A stretch of DNA of 41,531 nucleotides from Bacteroidota bacterium (lineage in GTDB: Bacteria; Bacteroidota; Rhodothermia; Rhodothermales; UBA10348). This document shows, in pieces, positions 1 to 9,777 of this stretch. The notes under the pieces are model-generated. The model did not search any database. It was not told the DNA's origin and saw nothing but the letters and a program-made list of their open reading frames with translations. Position numbers and translations under genes: made by a program. Numbering within the stretch: position 1 is the stretch's first letter; each line of letters starts with the position of its first letter. The DNA is taken from NCBI GenBank assembly GCA_027622005.1, contig JAQBZH010000003.1:1-41531 (forward strand), written 5' to 3'.

Positions 1-28
1 CCCGAAGGGGCCGCGCCTCTTTCAAACT

Positions 29-132
29 GACCTTCCCGCTTCCAACTCAGCGTACAGCCGACGCATAAGGAGAGAAATCGGGCCGCGCTCACGGCCTTGA
101 TCGAGACTGGAGGAATCGATCGGGGGAAGGTC
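29..132. other. Possible structured element downstream of ftsZ
   Basis: A 9-bp inverted repeat (GACCTTCCC at 29-37, GGGAAGGTC at 124-132) encloses three smaller hairpins: GCGT/ACGC (50-53 with 61-64), GGCCG/CGGCC (81-85 with 92-96) and GATCGA/TCGATC (99-104 with 116-121). This could fold as a multi-arm junction in either strand's RNA. It starts about 30 nt beyond the ftsZ stop, so it could be the operon's terminator region or a small RNA. No U-tract follows any arm and I recognise no known RNA family. Chance pairing is not excluded. The rest of 1-164 shows nothing I can name. Confidence 0.22.
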
Positions 133-164
133 GGACAAACAACTCAAAACAGAACAAACAAGCC

Positions 165-1433
165 CTAATCCATCATTTTTCGAAGGAATGCGGGTATTTC
201 CTTATCTACCGAAGGATTCGTATCAATCGGTTGAATATCTTCCTTATTTAAGAGTCGAACGCGCGTAGATCCCGATACGGATCCACCATCACCCCCTATC
301 GGCTCTACCGTAAGCTGAGCACCTCGTCTTTCAAATGCCGGTTTGTCGAGTTCGCGCAAGCTTCCCTCACCCTTATAGTTGACGCTCGGAAACTCGAGAC
401 CACCGCGCGAACTGAGTTCCACGCGTTTACTCGGAAGTTTCTGCTCGGGTACGATACTCTTCTCAAATCCGGTTGCGATAACCGTGATTCGCAAGTTCTC
501 TCCCATTTGGTCGTCGATGACCGTACCAAAAATGATTTCTACTTCGTCACCAGCTTCCTGTTGAATGATGCGGGTGGCGGCGGTAGCCTCGCGAATTCCA
601 AGCGAAGGACCAGCCGTTATGTTTACCAGCACGTTTCGTGCACCCTTGATCGATAATCCATCCAATAGGGGACTTGACAGGGCTTCCTTGGCAGCGCGTT
701 CAGCTCTGTTTTCACCGCTGGCCGTTGCCGCTCCCATCATCGCGGTACCACCGTTGCTCATGGTGGTCTTGACATCTGCAAAGTCCAAATTGATCAGACC
801 GTGAACCGTAATCAAGTCAGATATGCCGCGGGTGGCGTTGTACAGCACGTCGTCGGCGGTTTCGAATGCTTCCAACATCGACGTGTCGGCGTCCGCAATG
901 TCCAATAGGCGTTCGTTGGGGATTATGATGAGTGTATCAACATTCTTTTTGAGCAATTCCACCCCGGCCGTTGCAAACTTAGACCTCTTCGGTCCTTCGC
1001 ATTCGAAAGGTCGAGTTACGATGGCCACCGACAAGATACCTAGGTCCTTTGCAATCGCCGCCACGATGGGCGCGCCGCCCGTACCCGTACCGCCTCCCAT
1101 TCCTGCGGTTATAAACACCATATCAAACCCCCGGAGCGCATTTTCGATATCTTTTCGATTCTCCTCAACCGCCTCGGCCCCAACGCTTGGACGCGCGCCA
1201 GCACCCAAGCCTTTTGTAAGGCCCCTGCCTGCTTGAATCTTGTACGGAGCCAGGTTGTTATCCAAAGCCTGGGAATCTGTATTGATGGCGTAAAACTCGA
1301 CGCCGGTTATGCCTTTGGTAATCATGTTGTTGATGGCATTTCCGCCACCGCCACCAACTCCTACCACGCAAATTTTGGCCTCTTCATTTCCTGCATCGTC
1401 AAATGCGAAATGAGTGCTGAATAAGTTATCCAT
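165..1433 (-). CDS. ftsZ: Cell division protein FtsZ
   Basis: Tubulin-like GTPase that polymerises at midcell into the Z-ring and recruits the divisome. The 422-residue product has the glycine-rich N-terminal GTP-binding start (GVGGGGGNA, about 25-33), the tubulin signature GGGTGTG at 113-119 and the catalytic T7 loop NLDFAD at 215-220. A variable linker (about 335-405) leads to the conserved C-terminal peptide IPAFLRKM, which binds FtsA. Length is normal for the family. The ATG start has a good Shine-Dalgarno (AGAGGA, about 5 nt upstream). It is the last gene of the dcw operon, 76 nt after ftsA, and that gap shows no obvious terminator. The sequence style (FAFDD start, LGAGARPS) resembles Rhodothermota FtsZ rather than proteobacterial FtsZ. 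Confidence 0.98.
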   Translation of the reverse strand: MDNLFSTHFAFDDAGNEEAKICVVGVGGGGGNAINNMITKGITGVEFYAINTDSQALDNNLAPYKIQAGRGLTKGLGAGARPSVGAEAVEENRKDIENALRGFDMVFITAGMGGGTGTGGAPIVAAIAKDLGILSVAIVTRPFECEGPKRSKFATAGVELLKKNVDTLIIIPNERLLDIADADTSMLEAFETADDVLYNATRGISDLITVHGLINLDFADVKTTMSNGGTAMMGAATASGENRAERAAKEALSSPLLDGLSIKGARNVLVNITAGPSLGIREATAATRIIQQEAGDEVEIIFGTVIDDQMGENLRITVIATGFEKSIVPEQKLPSKRVELSSRGGLEFPSVNYKGEGSLRELDKPAFERRGAQLTVEPIGGDGGSVSGSTRVRLLNKEDIQPIDTNPSVDKEIPAFLRKMMD

Positions 1434-1509
1434 TGAATCCTCTAGTCGTTCTGTTTTGGCTGTAAGTAAATCACGCCGAATGAGCTGTTCGACGCGTTCG
1501 TATATAAGG

Positions 1510-2784
1510 TCAGAGCTCGTTAAACCACCCCATCATGGACTTTTTGATCTTCTCGACAATGTTGTCACCACCTCCAGATGAGTTCGACGTGTCGATCTGA
1601 TCGGTCCGAAATGGGGTACTACCTATCATCTCTGGTCGGAGCCCGTATAACACGAGCCCAACCGCTGTGGCAAATTTGGGATCGGTGACCTCTTGGACCA
1701 GCCCTGCGGTAAGTCCCATGGGCCTTCCAATGCGAGCCTCCAATCCCAAAATTTGTGCTGCGAGTTCGGCCGTCCCTGGTATCAGAGACCCTCCACCCGT
1801 TAGCACGGCTCCCGCAGAGAGGTGCCGTGCAAATCCGCTTCGCTTAATTTCTATTGAGGCAATCTCCAGGATTTCCTCTAAACGCGGTTGAATAATTTGC
1901 GCCAGAGTGCTGCGCCCAACGCGTTTTTCTGTTCGACCACCTACCCCGGGAATGGCAATTTCTTCTTCGGGAGCCATTTCAACCATCGCAATTCCAAACT
2001 CGCATTTCAGGGCTTCTGCTTGATCTCGCATCACGCCGAGGCCTTTTCGAATGTCGTCGGTAACTTTATTTCCAGCCACCGCCACGACGGCTGTATGACG
2101 AATAGTATTATCTTCAAAAACGGCAATATCCGTGGTTCCGCCACCGATGTCTATAAGAGCAACGCCGACCTCCTTTTCATCCGGATGAAGGACTGCAAAG
2201 GACGATCCGAGGGGTTCAAGTACGATATCCGCGACCTGATATCCAGCTTTTTCAACGCATCGGTAAATATTTTTGGCTGCTGACACCAAGCCCGTAATGA
2301 TATGAACATTGGCTTCTAGCCGAACGCCACTCATACCTACCGGATCGGCCACCCCATCCTGACCATCAACAATAAATTCCTGCGGAATGACGTGAAGGAT
2401 CTCTCGATCGGCCGGCATGGCCACATGCGTCGTATCCTCAAGCAGTCGTTGCACATCCGATTCCGTAATCTCTCCATCTCTGTTGGAAATGGTCACTACC
2501 CCGCGAGATTGAAAGCTCTGAACGTGGTCTCCGGCAATTCCGACTATAACGTTTCGGACTGAAACGCCAGCCATGCGCGAAGCTTCTTCGATAGCCTCCT
2601 TAACCGCCGTAACGGTTTTGTCAATATTGACCACCACGCCCCGATTCAGACCGTCGGATTCGGCAACGCCAACTCCCAATATGTGGACCCGGTTCAAATC
2701 GTCAGCCGTGGCCACGACTGCACAAACTTTCGTTGTCCCTATGTCCAAACCGACTACAATTCGGTTGCTGCTCGCTTCTTTCAT
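1510..2784 (-). CDS. ftsA: Cell division protein FtsA (actin-like membrane anchor of the Z-ring)
   Basis: Actin-family ATPase that tethers FtsZ to the inner membrane and passes the signal to septal peptidoglycan synthases. The 424 residues show the phosphate-1 motif (GLDIGTTK, 12-19), the FtsA-specific SHS2/1C subdomain (about 85-165), the phosphate-2 motif IDIGGGTTD (211-219) and the adenosine motif TGGGSLIPG (about 328-336). A C-terminal amphipathic helix (about 409-424, ending WFNEL) is the expected membrane-targeting sequence, preceded by a Ser/Gly-rich linker. The ATG start overlaps the ftsQ stop as ATGA, implying translational coupling. Confidence 0.98.
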   Translation of the reverse strand: MKEASSNRIVVGLDIGTTKVCAVVATADDLNRVHILGVGVAESDGLNRGVVVNIDKTVTAVKEAIEEASRMAGVSVRNVIVGIAGDHVQSFQSRGVVTISNRDGEITESDVQRLLEDTTHVAMPADREILHVIPQEFIVDGQDGVADPVGMSGVRLEANVHIITGLVSAAKNIYRCVEKAGYQVADIVLEPLGSSFAVLHPDEKEVGVALIDIGGGTTDIAVFEDNTIRHTAVVAVAGNKVTDDIRKGLGVMRDQAEALKCEFGIAMVEMAPEEEIAIPGVGGRTEKRVGRSTLAQIIQPRLEEILEIASIEIKRSGFARHLSAGAVLTGGGSLIPGTAELAAQILGLEARIGRPMGLTAGLVQEVTDPKFATAVGLVLYGLRPEMIGSTPFRTDQIDTSNSSGGGDNIVEKIKKSMMGWFNEL

Positions 2785-3554
2785 TGGTTTCTGATGTCTG
2801 TTACAAGGCGCCGACGTCCCTGTTTGGTGACGATTTGTCCTGCAAATCGTAAATCGATGGTCGCGTACTCGATATCCTCATGCTTCAACACTTCCTGTTG
2901 CCAAAAAGTATCTAAACTCTTGAATTTGGCTTCAAAATCGGAATCTCCGATCAACACCGGTATGGAGCCATGATTCCCAACCGGCGTCGTTCTCATTTCA
3001 AATCCGGTCTCGACTCGAATGATTTCGGAAAGAACTGCATCCGTCGCTTCGCTCATATTCGGAAGCTCAAACAGCAGCTCTTTAACAACTTCATCTGTAA
3101 CGGGGATGATCGGGTGATATGCTTCGATATCACCCGAAAGAATGGGCACTTCATACCACATGACATCGGTCAAAGGCATGCGAAATCCGTTCCGATCGTA
3201 GTAAAATCCAATTTTTCCATTGCTTTCAAGTGCTTGGGCGACTGGGTAGCGTTCGAGAACGCGAATATCTAACAGACCCGTAGGTAGCCGAGAAACATGT
3301 GCCTCCATGATCCAGGGATGTCGACGAATTCGATCTTCCAGGATCTGTGGATCGAGGTCAAACATGACCGCGCCAGTATCAACCCGAATCAGGTCTTTCA
3401 CTTCCTGCTCACTGGCATTGATAAGGCCTTGTATTTGAACTTCTGTCAGCCTTACCTGATTGAGCCAGTACCAGCCAGAAAATCCAACCGTTCCGATCGC
3501 GGCGGTAAACAGGATTCCGAAGAATCTTTTCCACTTGAAAGCCCGTTTTCTCAT
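2781..3554 (-). CDS. ftsQ: Cell division protein FtsQ/DivIB
   Basis: Bitopic divisome protein that links FtsL/FtsB-type partners to the ring. A basic cytoplasmic N-terminus is followed by one transmembrane helix (about 11-31), a POTRA domain (about 35-103) and a FtsQ-type beta domain. The start is placed at the ATG at 3552-3554, which forms an ATGA overlap with the murC stop, has an AGG-containing site about 7 nt upstream and gives 257 residues. A reading frame 16 codons longer exists but would run into murC. Sequence conservation of FtsQ is low, so the call rests on topology, the POTRA pattern and its position between murC and ftsA. Confidence 0.93.
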   Translation of the reverse strand: MRKRAFKWKRFFGILFTAAIGTVGFSGWYWLNQVRLTEVQIQGLINASEQEVKDLIRVDTGAVMFDLDPQILEDRIRRHPWIMEAHVSRLPTGLLDIRVLERYPVAQALESNGKIGFYYDRNGFRMPLTDVMWYEVPILSGDIEAYHPIIPVTDEVVKELLFELPNMSEATDAVLSEIIRVETGFEMRTTPVGNHGSIPVLIGDSDFEAKFKSLDTFWQQEVLKHEDIEYATIDLRFAGQIVTKQGRRRLVTDIRNQ

Positions 3555-4978
3555 GGGTTTACCTCGCGTAATCGACTCAATATTTCGCGGTTTAAGCGCC
3601 AAATATCCCCGGCACCCAGGGTTAAAATCACGTCCCCGGGTCTAGAAAGTCGGCACACAAATTCGACCAGGTCTTCTTTGTTGGGCACGTATTCTACATG
3701 GGGATGTCCGTTGGCGTGCGCCTTCGCCGCAATCAATTCCCCAGAAACACCCGGAATGGGCACTTCGCGAGCGCCATACACGTCCATTATGACAGCCACA
3801 TTGGCATCAAAGAAGGAGCCTGCAAAATCATCACAAAGGTCTCTTGTTCTGGAGTACAAATGAGGCTGAAAAACGGCAATAATTCGTCGATCTGGCCAGC
3901 ATCCGGCGGCGCCTTGTAGCGTGGCTTTGACCTCGGTCGGGTGATGCGCATAGTCGTCCACTACCAGCACGCCACCTACCTCTCCAATTTCTTCCATTCG
4001 ACGTTGAACGCCGTCAAAACTCGCTAGACCCGACGCAATGGCGTCAAATGCCATATCCAATTCCAGTCCGACCGCGATGGCGGCAAGCGCATTTAAAACG
4101 TTGTGTTGTCCGGGTGCTGCCAGAGAAACTCGACCAAGCCTAGATTCCCCGTCGAACACATCGAAAAACATATTCCGGCCGTCCTGAACAATTTTTTCGG
4201 CCCTGATTTGAGCTTGCCGAAGGGTGCCATACGTCACGATGCGCCGGTCAATCCGTCCCAAAATGGACCGAACGTGCTCGTCGTCCAGACAAACAATGGC
4301 TGCGCCAAAAAATGGAACGCTCGACGCATATTGAACGAAAGCGTCTTTGATGTCGTCCAGATCCTTATAACAATCTAAATGGTCGGCATCAATATTGGTG
4401 ATAACCGCTAGCGACGGCGTGAGCCGAAGAAAGGTGCGATCATATTCATCGGCCTCTATGAGAATAATATCTCCATCGCCCGATACCGCGTTCGAGCCAA
4501 AAGCGGATACTTTACCACCGACAATGATGGTCGGATCGAACTCACCCGCGTTAATCACATGCCCGGCCATGGTCGTCGTGGTCGTTTTTCCATGCGTCCC
4601 CGCAATGCCAACGCCGAATTTCATCCGCATCAATTCACCCAGCATTTCGGAGCGCCGAATGACGGGGATGTGTTGTCGGAACGCAAATTGAGTTTCAGGA
4701 TTGGTATCGGCATTTACAGCTGATGAGTGCACGACCACACACGCGCCAGCGGCATTGGGGCCATCGTGACCCAAAAAGATCGTGGCACCTTGCGTTTCAA
4801 GATGCCGGGTAACCTCTGAACTGGATAAATCCGATCCAGTCACTTTATAGCCCCGTAGCAAAAGCACTTCGGCAATAGAGCTCATACCAATGCCACCCAC
4901 ACCGACCATATGGACGTGCTTGATCCTTCCAAAAGTAGGTTGACGGCGCGTTTCGGCGGTATGTTGAAGGGTTTTCAC
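3551..4978 (-). CDS. murC: UDP-N-acetylmuramate--L-alanine ligase MurC
   Basis: Cytoplasmic ATP-dependent ligase that adds L-alanine to UDP-MurNAc, the first step of stem-peptide assembly. The 475-residue protein has the N-terminal nucleotide-sugar motif VGVGGIGMS (25-33), the Mur-ligase P-loop GTHGKTT (127-133), the central-domain NIDADHLD segment and the C-terminal domain with DDYAHHPTE. Length is typical. The start is GTG, overlapping the murG stop as GTGA. The stop overlaps the ftsQ ATG. No D-Ala-D-Ala ligase gene follows, unlike the E. coli order. Confidence 0.98.
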   Translation of the reverse strand: MKTLQHTAETRRQPTFGRIKHVHMVGVGGIGMSSIAEVLLLRGYKVTGSDLSSSEVTRHLETQGATIFLGHDGPNAAGACVVVHSSAVNADTNPETQFAFRQHIPVIRRSEMLGELMRMKFGVGIAGTHGKTTTTTMAGHVINAGEFDPTIIVGGKVSAFGSNAVSGDGDIILIEADEYDRTFLRLTPSLAVITNIDADHLDCYKDLDDIKDAFVQYASSVPFFGAAIVCLDDEHVRSILGRIDRRIVTYGTLRQAQIRAEKIVQDGRNMFFDVFDGESRLGRVSLAAPGQHNVLNALAAIAVGLELDMAFDAIASGLASFDGVQRRMEEIGEVGGVLVVDDYAHHPTEVKATLQGAAGCWPDRRIIAVFQPHLYSRTRDLCDDFAGSFFDANVAVIMDVYGAREVPIPGVSGELIAAKAHANGHPHVEYVPNKEDLVEFVCRLSRPGDVILTLGAGDIWRLNREILSRLREVNP

Positions 4979-6105
4979 TGGGTGTGGAGTTCCGCTATCA
5001 TTAATACATCATCCGCAATGCGCTCGGCGGCATGAGGGCGTGCCAACAAGGCTGCTTTTTTCGACATCGAGGACAAACGCCCTTCGTCGTTCACTAACCG
5101 CTTCACCCGGTTCAGCAGCTCGACCTTTAACTGGCTTTCCGGTAACAATTCGCAGGCACCCTGCTTCTCAATGCTCTGTGCATTTTTTGTCTGGTGATCT
5201 TCCGTCACGTTGGGCGAAGGCACCATGATCGAGGGCGTACCAGTTAACATAAGTTCGGCGCAAGTCGATGCGCCGGAACGACATATTGCTAAGTCAGCCG
5301 CCGCATAAGCCAAGTCCATCCGATCGATATACTTCACCATTTTGAACCTCGGATGGGCTGGAACGCTTTCAGCGAATCGACTATAATATCGGTCCCCGGT
5401 CTGCCAGATAATGCCCAGTCCGGGAATGGCTAAAAGGCCTCCTATTTCGGCTGCAATGACTTCATTTATGGCATGACTTCCGCCCGAACCTCCAAAAATG
5501 AGGACAATCTTGTCCGCCTGGTCCAAGTTGAAAAAGGCCTTCCCTTCGCCTTTATTCGCTAGGGCCAGGTCGGCTCTGACCGGATTTCCGTGCATATGAA
5601 CCCTGCCTTTGATCCGTTTCGGGCGCGCTTCCTCAAAAGCCAAATGCACACTGTGGGCAAACCGAGACGTTAGTCGATTTGTGAGACCCATAAAAGCATT
5701 CTGCTCTTGAACGACCACCGGACGTACCAAATAGCGGGCTGCCAGCAAAACGGGCAATGCAACGAATCCACCGGTTCCAACCACCACATCCGCGTCATAT
5801 TCCTGTATCAATTCGGTTGATTCTTTCAACCCCTTCGCCACGCGGAACGGCATGAGCAGGTTTTGGGCCGTCAATTTGCGCTGCAAACCCTGCACGGTAA
5901 TTGGATGAATAGGATATCCGGCCTGCGGTACGATGCGCCATTCAATTTTATCAGGCGATCCCGCGAACGAAATGGTCGCGTCTGGACGCTTGGCCCGAAT
6001 AGCATCTGCAATGGCAATGGCGGGATATACGTGTCCACCGGTGCCTCCACCCGTCATCAGAATTCTAGGATTCCGTCGTTTCGATATGAAAGAGGAATTA
6101 TTCAA
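4975..6105 (-). CDS. murG: UDP-GlcNAc:undecaprenyl-PP-MurNAc-pentapeptide GlcNAc transferase MurG
   Basis: Peripheral inner-membrane GT28 glycosyltransferase that converts lipid I to lipid II. The 376-residue protein shows the N-terminal GGGTGGH loop (19-25), the VVVQEQNA segment, the second G-loop (IFGGSGGS) and the donor-binding signature around RSGASTCAELM followed by TEDHQTKNA. The only start that keeps the first beta strand is a TTG at 6103-6105, lying inside the last 8 nt of ftsW. The next ATG, at residue 17, falls inside that strand. No strong Shine-Dalgarno precedes the TTG, so coupling to ftsW translation is likely. Confidence 0.97.
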   Translation of the reverse strand: MNNSSFISKRRNPRILMTGGGTGGHVYPAIAIADAIRAKRPDATISFAGSPDKIEWRIVPQAGYPIHPITVQGLQRKLTAQNLLMPFRVAKGLKESTELIQEYDADVVVGTGGFVALPVLLAARYLVRPVVVQEQNAFMGLTNRLTSRFAHSVHLAFEEARPKRIKGRVHMHGNPVRADLALANKGEGKAFFNLDQADKIVLIFGGSGGSHAINEVIAAEIGGLLAIPGLGIIWQTGDRYYSRFAESVPAHPRFKMVKYIDRMDLAYAAADLAICRSGASTCAELMLTGTPSIMVPSPNVTEDHQTKNAQSIEKQGACELLPESQLKVELLNRVKRLVNDEGRLSSMSKKAALLARPHAAERIADDVLMIAELHTQ

Positions 6106-7237
6106 CGTGGCGCGAAATATTGAGTAGAATGCCGATCATGGCCCCGTTTGCGAGCATCGACGTACCCCCATATGACACGAACGGAAGCGGTAACCCTGTT
6201 ACGGGTAACAAATTGGAGGAAACGCCCGCATGGATGAAGCCATACATGGTTAGCATAACCACGATACCTACGCTCAAAAAGAGGCCAAGAGGGTCCGGAG
6301 CATGCCTCGCAATACGAAGCAGTCCTCTAAACAAGATGAGGATGTACAAAAACAAGAGAAATAACGCCCCGACGACCCCGTATTCTTCAGCTATGATGGC
6401 AAATATGAAGTCGTTGTAGGGGGCGGGTAAAAAGTTTCTTTGTGCGCTCTTGCCGGGCCCAAGTCCGGTTAGCCCACCATTGGCAATAGCCAAAAGTGCT
6501 TGTTCCGCTTGATATCCTTCATCCTGGCTGTCGAAAACCTGTTCGGCAACGGTATTTGGGAATAGCTTTAGGCCAACATATGATTCTACACGGGCAGCGC
6601 GCTGTGGTGAGGTTAGGAGCATGACATAGGCCAGTAACAAACCGACAACACCAACTAAAGCGATTTGGCCAATGTTGATTCGGCCCACAAAACACATGAC
6701 CATTACGGCTGTCAGAATGACCAGCGAACTAGATAAGTCCGAGACTCCAATGGAAATAATGGTGATGCCTATCCACGCCATGATGGGTATGAAAGATCTC
6801 GAAAACGACTTGATATATGCCTGTTTTTGCGTCAACAGGACCGAAACGTAGAGTAAGAGGGCAACACGCGCAAAATCGGAAGGCTGAATTTGGAGACCGC
6901 CAATGGCCAACCAACGGGCTGCACCTCCCGAAACGACGCCCACAGCCTGAGTTAAGAGCAATAAACCAACCGCAATAATTAGAGCGATTTTGCTCAGTTT
7001 TGCCAAAAAGTGATAATTGACTATGGAGAAAAAGCCCATCACCGCGAGTGCAATAACCACCCTGAACGAATGCTTAAATAGGAATTTCTCCGTATTACCA
7101 TCTGATGCAGTTGCGGCGAAATAAGCGATCGCGCTGTAAACGGCAACAATTCCTACAGCACTAAGCAGGAGCACGCTCCAGAGGACAAATTTGTCCACCG
7201 GTCCCGATCCCTGGCCTTTTAGTGTAAGAATCTGCAT
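6098..7237 (-). CDS. ftsW: Peptidoglycan glycosyltransferase FtsW (SEDS family)
   Basis: Polytopic SEDS polymerase that builds septal glycan strands from lipid II with its partner transpeptidase FtsI. The 379 residues hold about ten hydrophobic segments. Family landmarks are GGAARWL (104-110), QPSDFAR (118-124, with Asp where many members have Glu), the loop YNDFIFAIIAEE containing the putative catalytic Asp276, and the C-terminal LPFVSYGGTS. It lies in the conserved place between murD and murG, 12 nt after murD, with an ATG start. The dcw location argues for FtsW over RodA. Confidence 0.96.
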   Translation of the reverse strand: MQILTLKGQGSGPVDKFVLWSVLLLSAVGIVAVYSAIAYFAATASDGNTEKFLFKHSFRVVIALAVMGFFSIVNYHFLAKLSKIALIIAVGLLLLTQAVGVVSGGAARWLAIGGLQIQPSDFARVALLLYVSVLLTQKQAYIKSFSRSFIPIMAWIGITIISIGVSDLSSSLVILTAVMVMCFVGRINIGQIALVGVVGLLLAYVMLLTSPQRAARVESYVGLKLFPNTVAEQVFDSQDEGYQAEQALLAIANGGLTGLGPGKSAQRNFLPAPYNDFIFAIIAEEYGVVGALFLLFLYILILFRGLLRIARHAPDPLGLFLSVGIVVMLTMYGFIHAGVSSNLLPVTGLPLPFVSYGGTSMLANGAMIGILLNISRHVE

Positions 7238-7249
7238 TAGCAGGTTGGA

Positions 7250-8620
7250 TTATAAGTTGGAAACAGCTTGTCTAAACAGATCACCTCGATGCTCATAGGA
7301 GTCGAACATGTCGAACGAGGCACATGCTGGACTGAGCAAAACGACATCGCCGGGTTTGGCTAGCAGGTGCGCCAACCGCACAGCGTCTTCTAGACTCTCT
7401 GCAATCACGCTGTCCTCGACGCACGGACCTAGCTCCTGATCCATTTTTTCTGCGGCTTCCCCAATGGTTATCAATGCCCGAACTCGGCTGGTAACGAGCG
7501 GCTTGAGTGAGGCATAGTCGTTGCCTTTGTCACGACCTCCTGCAATCAAAACAACCGGCTCCGAGAAGCTCTCAAGCGCAAACCAGACCGCATTCACATT
7601 CGTAGCTTTTGAATCGTTTACATAGCGAATGCCCTCTACCTCTCTGACGTATTCCAGTCGGTGCGGGACCCCTGCAAAAGTGCGTAGACTCTCCCGGACT
7701 ACATCACTTCTGACCTCCATCACCCGAGCAGCAACCGCTGCTGCCAGCGAATTGTACACGTTGTGACGGCCTCTTAAGGCCAGTTCATCCACATACATAA
7801 GTTTCTCTTCTTGTTGATCTACTGATAAAAACAGGGTGTTTCGATCGAAATACCCTCCTTTTACGACAGGTCCATTAATTGAAATTGAATATTGATCAGG
7901 GCCGTTTTTCGAAGCATTGCTCAACCGGTCGTTCAGATACTTATCGTCCACGTTAAAAATGATGGTATCTGAGCTCGTCTGGTTTTCACAAATACGCATT
8001 TTGCTTTCGGCGTATTTCTCAAATTGGTATTGATATCGATCCAAATGGTCCGGGGTGATATTGAGCAGAATCGAAACGCTTGGGCGGAATTGTTGAATGT
8101 GATCGAGTTGAAAGCTAGAAACCTCCAATACCACCACATCCGAGGCTTCACATTGATCACAAATCCCCGAAAAGGGCGTCCCAACATTTCCACACACCCA
8201 GGTCGTTCGATTACTTTTTCTAAAAATGTGTCCGATTAGCTCCGTTGTCGTCGTTTTCCCGTTGGATCCTGTTATAGCCACGATCGGGGCTTTACAAAAC
8301 CAACTGGCCAATTCGATCTCCGAATACACGGGCCTTCCATTTTCCTTTGCCGACACAACGGGTGCCGATAGACTCGGAACACCAGGACTCACCACCACAA
8401 AATCAGATTCAACGACCCGCGCGGTGTGTCCGCCTTCCTCCCAAGACACTCCCCATCCACTTAGTTCATTCTTTTTTTCACCCGAAATCGTGCCATACTC
8501 GGACACAAGAACTTGGGCACCATGGCGCGACAACAGCTCGGCGGCAGCCATTCCACTTCGGGCGGCGCCCAAAATGGAAACGAACTTCCCTTGCACATAT
8601 GTCATTCCATTTGCAATCAT
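7250..8620 (-). CDS. murD: UDP-N-acetylmuramoyl-L-alanine--D-glutamate ligase MurD
   Basis: Cytoplasmic ATP-dependent ligase adding D-glutamate to UDP-MurNAc-L-Ala. Using the ATG at 8618-8620 the product has 456 residues: an N-terminal nucleotide-binding fold (SILGAARSG, 15-23), the P-loop GSNGKTT (118-124), NITPDHLDR in the central domain and a C-terminal domain with VNDSKATN and AGGRDKG. This start overlaps the mraY stop as ATGA. A frame 18 codons longer runs into mraY, and another ATG lies five codons inside. Neither of the two near starts has a strong ribosome site. Confidence 0.97.
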   Translation of the reverse strand: MIANGMTYVQGKFVSILGAARSGMAAAELLSRHGAQVLVSEYGTISGEKKNELSGWGVSWEEGGHTARVVESDFVVVSPGVPSLSAPVVSAKENGRPVYSEIELASWFCKAPIVAITGSNGKTTTTELIGHIFRKSNRTTWVCGNVGTPFSGICDQCEASDVVVLEVSSFQLDHIQQFRPSVSILLNITPDHLDRYQYQFEKYAESKMRICENQTSSDTIIFNVDDKYLNDRLSNASKNGPDQYSISINGPVVKGGYFDRNTLFLSVDQQEEKLMYVDELALRGRHNVYNSLAAAVAARVMEVRSDVVRESLRTFAGVPHRLEYVREVEGIRYVNDSKATNVNAVWFALESFSEPVVLIAGGRDKGNDYASLKPLVTSRVRALITIGEAAEKMDQELGPCVEDSVIAESLEDAVRLAHLLAKPGDVVLLSPACASFDMFDSYEHRGDLFRQAVSNL

Positions 8621-9774
8621 CGGATGCGAAGTACCAATAAGGTGGCGATGACCGTTACCGCGGTAATGAGCCAAAATCGAAGGACAATTTTCGCTTCATG
8701 GGTACCGTTTGCTTCAAAGTGATGATGGATTGGGGCCATCTTAAAAACCCGCTTTCCAACGCCGGTCCGTTTTTTGGTGTATTTGAACCAGGAAGTCTGG
8801 ATAATCACAGAAATCGTTTCCATGAAAAACACGGCACACAATAGTGGTAGCAAGAGCTCCTTTTTCACCATGAGAGCCATGGTCCCCACAGCGGCGCCCA
8901 AAGAAAGAGCCCCGGTATCGCCCATAAAAACACTGGCCGGAAAGCCGTTGTACCACAAAAATCCAAAACAGGAAGCGGCTAGTGAAGCCGCAAATATGGT
9001 TAGCTCCCCAGCTCCGGGCAGCATCATTTCATTCAAAAAATCGGCAAAAATGGCGTTACCAGCGATATAAGCCAGTGCAGTGAGTCCCAGGGCTACAATT
9101 CCCGTAACTCCAGCCGCCAACCCGTCCAATCCATCCGTCAAGTTCACCGCATTCGACAAAGCCGTCAGAATAAACACGACAACCGGGATGTAGATGAGCC
9201 ATCCTAAATCAACCCCCGATATCACGCCCTTCAGAAAATTATAGTCTAATGTTTCGTCGGCTACGAATGGTAAATAGGTCAGTGTTCTGATATCACTAAA
9301 CTGAGGGTGGAAGTACAAAATGGATCCGACAAGAAGCCCAAGGGTGATTTGCCCAACAAGTTTGATCCGGGCCGGTAGGCCTGATTTGTCCTTTTTGACC
9401 ACCTTGATATAGTCGTCAACGAACCCAAACGCACCCATCCAAGCCGTCGCGAGAAGGATCAACCAGACGTACACTTCTGCGATTGCGCCCCAAAGTAGCG
9501 TGGAGGTTAGCACCGAAATGAGAATGATGAGCCCTCCCATACTAGGAGTACCCTTTTTATGCGAGTGATCCACAACTCCTGAGTTCTCGCCTTCCCGAAC
9601 CTGTTCGCCCAACTGCTTTTTTCCTAGCCAACGAATTATTCGCCGACCGATAAACAGTGAAATCAGGAGAGCCGTTATGGCAGACAGAGAGGCGCGAACC
9701 GTGATGTATTCAAACGCCTGAAATCCGGGCGGTTGAAAGGTTCGTTCCAAATAAGTGAATAGGTAGTAGAGCAT
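8617..9774 (-). CDS. mraY: Phospho-N-acetylmuramoyl-pentapeptide transferase MraY
   Basis: Integral membrane enzyme that moves phospho-MurNAc-pentapeptide onto undecaprenyl phosphate to give lipid I. The 385-residue protein has about ten membrane segments. Hallmarks are KKGTPSMGG (73-81), the Asp pair in FGFVDDYIK (D120, D121), NLTDGLDG (211-218), FMGDTGA (283-289) and the histidine motif MAPIHHHFE (346-353). Length is typical, with a Bacteroidota-like insertion around 155-185. The ATG start lies 3 nt after the murE stop. In E. coli murF sits in this gap, and here there is no room for it. Confidence 0.98.
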   Translation of the reverse strand: MLYYLFTYLERTFQPPGFQAFEYITVRASLSAITALLISLFIGRRIIRWLGKKQLGEQVREGENSGVVDHSHKKGTPSMGGLIILISVLTSTLLWGAIAEVYVWLILLATAWMGAFGFVDDYIKVVKKDKSGLPARIKLVGQITLGLLVGSILYFHPQFSDIRTLTYLPFVADETLDYNFLKGVISGVDLGWLIYIPVVVFILTALSNAVNLTDGLDGLAAGVTGIVALGLTALAYIAGNAIFADFLNEMMLPGAGELTIFAASLAASCFGFLWYNGFPASVFMGDTGALSLGAAVGTMALMVKKELLLPLLCAVFFMETISVIIQTSWFKYTKKRTGVGKRVFKMAPIHHHFEANGTHEAKIVLRFWLITAVTVIATLLVLRIR

Positions 9775-9777
9775 CTT

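Noticed and set aside
823-1236. 137-codon plus-strand frame inside ftsZ
   Set aside because: It is antisense to conserved FtsZ sequence, has low-complexity Ser/Pro/Ala composition and no homology that I recognise. Similar shadows in ftsA, murC, murD, ftsI, pyrG and uvrA were left out for the same reason.
3555-3602. Longer ftsQ start
   Set aside because: It would extend 48 nt further into murC. The ATG at 3554 makes the ATGA overlap used throughout this operon and has a ribosome site.
8621-8674. Longer murD start
   Set aside because: The added 18 residues are His/Arg-rich, precede the fold and lie wholly within mraY. The ATGA overlap at 8617-8620 is favoured.
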